Source: RGIG4608 sp045635885 (GTDB lineage: Bacteria > Bacillota > Clostridia > Oscillospirales > CAG-272). Taken from it: a stretch of DNA of 22,258 bases. A program made the translations under genes and the position numbers. The notes beneath the pieces are model-generated. The model did no database searches. It was not told the DNA's origin and was given only the letters and a program-made list of their open reading frames with translations. Below are positions 21,967 through 22,258 of this stretch, in pieces. The DNA lies in contig JAZTWO010000052.1 of NCBI GenBank assembly GCA_045635885.1, positions 1-22,258 of the forward strand. Direction: 5' to 3'. How positions within the stretch are numbered: the first letter of the stretch is position 1; each line of letters begins with the position of its first letter.

Positions 21967-22215
21967 CTCACCGTAGGGGACGACGCCACGAAGTGTCGTG
22001 AGCGCAATGAATGACAACACAGTGTGTTGTCAGAACGCGAGCGTGACCGAGCCCGCAGGCGAGACCCTCGACGACCCGTTTAAACGTCAACCAATACCGC
22101 CTCCGCACGTCATCCTCGAGGGAGCAAAGCGACCGAAGGATCTTGTGCGGATAGCGAACTATAGACTATTTGTTCCAAACTAACTTCTGTAGGGCATGCC
22201 GCCTCGACGACCCGA
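21967..22215. repeat. Third copy of the CCGCAC/GTGCGG hairpin repeat with flanking palindromes
   Basis: The stretch 22084-22199 matches the copies at 17.76 and 18.04 kb, including the CCGCAC / GTGCGG stem and the GAACTATAGACTATTTG tail. Before it, 22008-22025 carries the hairpin ACAACAC / GTGTTGT, like the AAAAACAAC hairpin inside the insert behind tRNA-Arg, followed by a GTGACCGAG motif found in both places. No gene is supported. Confidence 0.7.
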
Positions 22216-22220
22216 ACAAA

Positions 22221-22258
22221 AAAGGGAACCCTCACGGGTTCCCTTGATTTTTATTTTT
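22221..22258 (+). terminator. Terminator at the window end
   Basis: The stem AAGGGAACCC / GGGTTCCCTT with loop TCAC is followed by GATTTTTATTTTT. It is the first clear plus-strand terminator after dapL and would include the repeats in the dapF-dapL transcript if there is read-through. Confidence 0.88.

Overview
The window looks like chromosome of a low-GC, spore-forming, anaerobic Bacillota, most likely an uncultured member of the Clostridia. Evidence: a SpoIVB sporulation protease, a reverse-order rubrerythrin beside a PerR-type regulator, the DapF/DapL diaminopimelate branch, strong AGGAG ribosome-binding sites, and sigma-A promoters with exact 17-base spacers. Genus cannot be fixed from this sequence.

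Layout. 0.2-0.6 kb: methylglyoxal synthase. 0.7-7.8 kb: an accessory-looking, AT-rich island of surface and membrane proteins. It holds a BspA-type leucine-rich-repeat (LRR) lipoprotein, a TPR plus LRR protein, two small membrane proteins, a MORN-repeat protein, an XRE repressor, and a divergent operon of a tiny membrane protein with two zinc-ribbon membrane proteins. Three transcription units in the island end in nearly the same terminator stem. 7.8-9.3 kb, minus strand: a PepSY protein and the perR-rubrerythrin operon behind a Fur-type box. 9.4-9.9 kb: tRNA-Arg(CCG), whose 3' end is repeated 193 bases downstream around a hairpin-rich insert. 10.0-11.8 kb: a short-chain dehydrogenase, then a second XRE repressor divergent from a membrane protein, with a perfect palindrome inside the promoter. 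11.9-13.1 kb: spoIVB. 13.9-17.4 kb, minus strand: an SbcD/YhaO-like nuclease and a YhaN-like ATPase. 18.2-19.5 kb, minus strand: a PlsC-like acyltransferase carrying a zinc ribbon. 19.7-21.6 kb: dapF-dapL.

The gene-free stretches at 13.2-13.8, 17.4-18.2 and 21.65-22.2 kb are packed with dispersed non-coding repeats. The most striking is an element of about 215 bases present in three main copies. Two copies are over 90% identical. The third, inverted, copy is strongly diverged, yet its hairpins keep their pairing through paired base changes and keep their loop sequences. That is the signature of a structured RNA or a hairpin-defined DNA element, and it is the best candidate here for something undescribed. 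Two of its copies bracket the SbcD/YhaN pair in inverted orientation.

Functional groups: the dap genes make meso-diaminopimelate for peptidoglycan and lysine; perR-rubrerythrin handles peroxide in an anaerobe; both XRE loci look like self-regulated switches controlling membrane proteins of unknown role.
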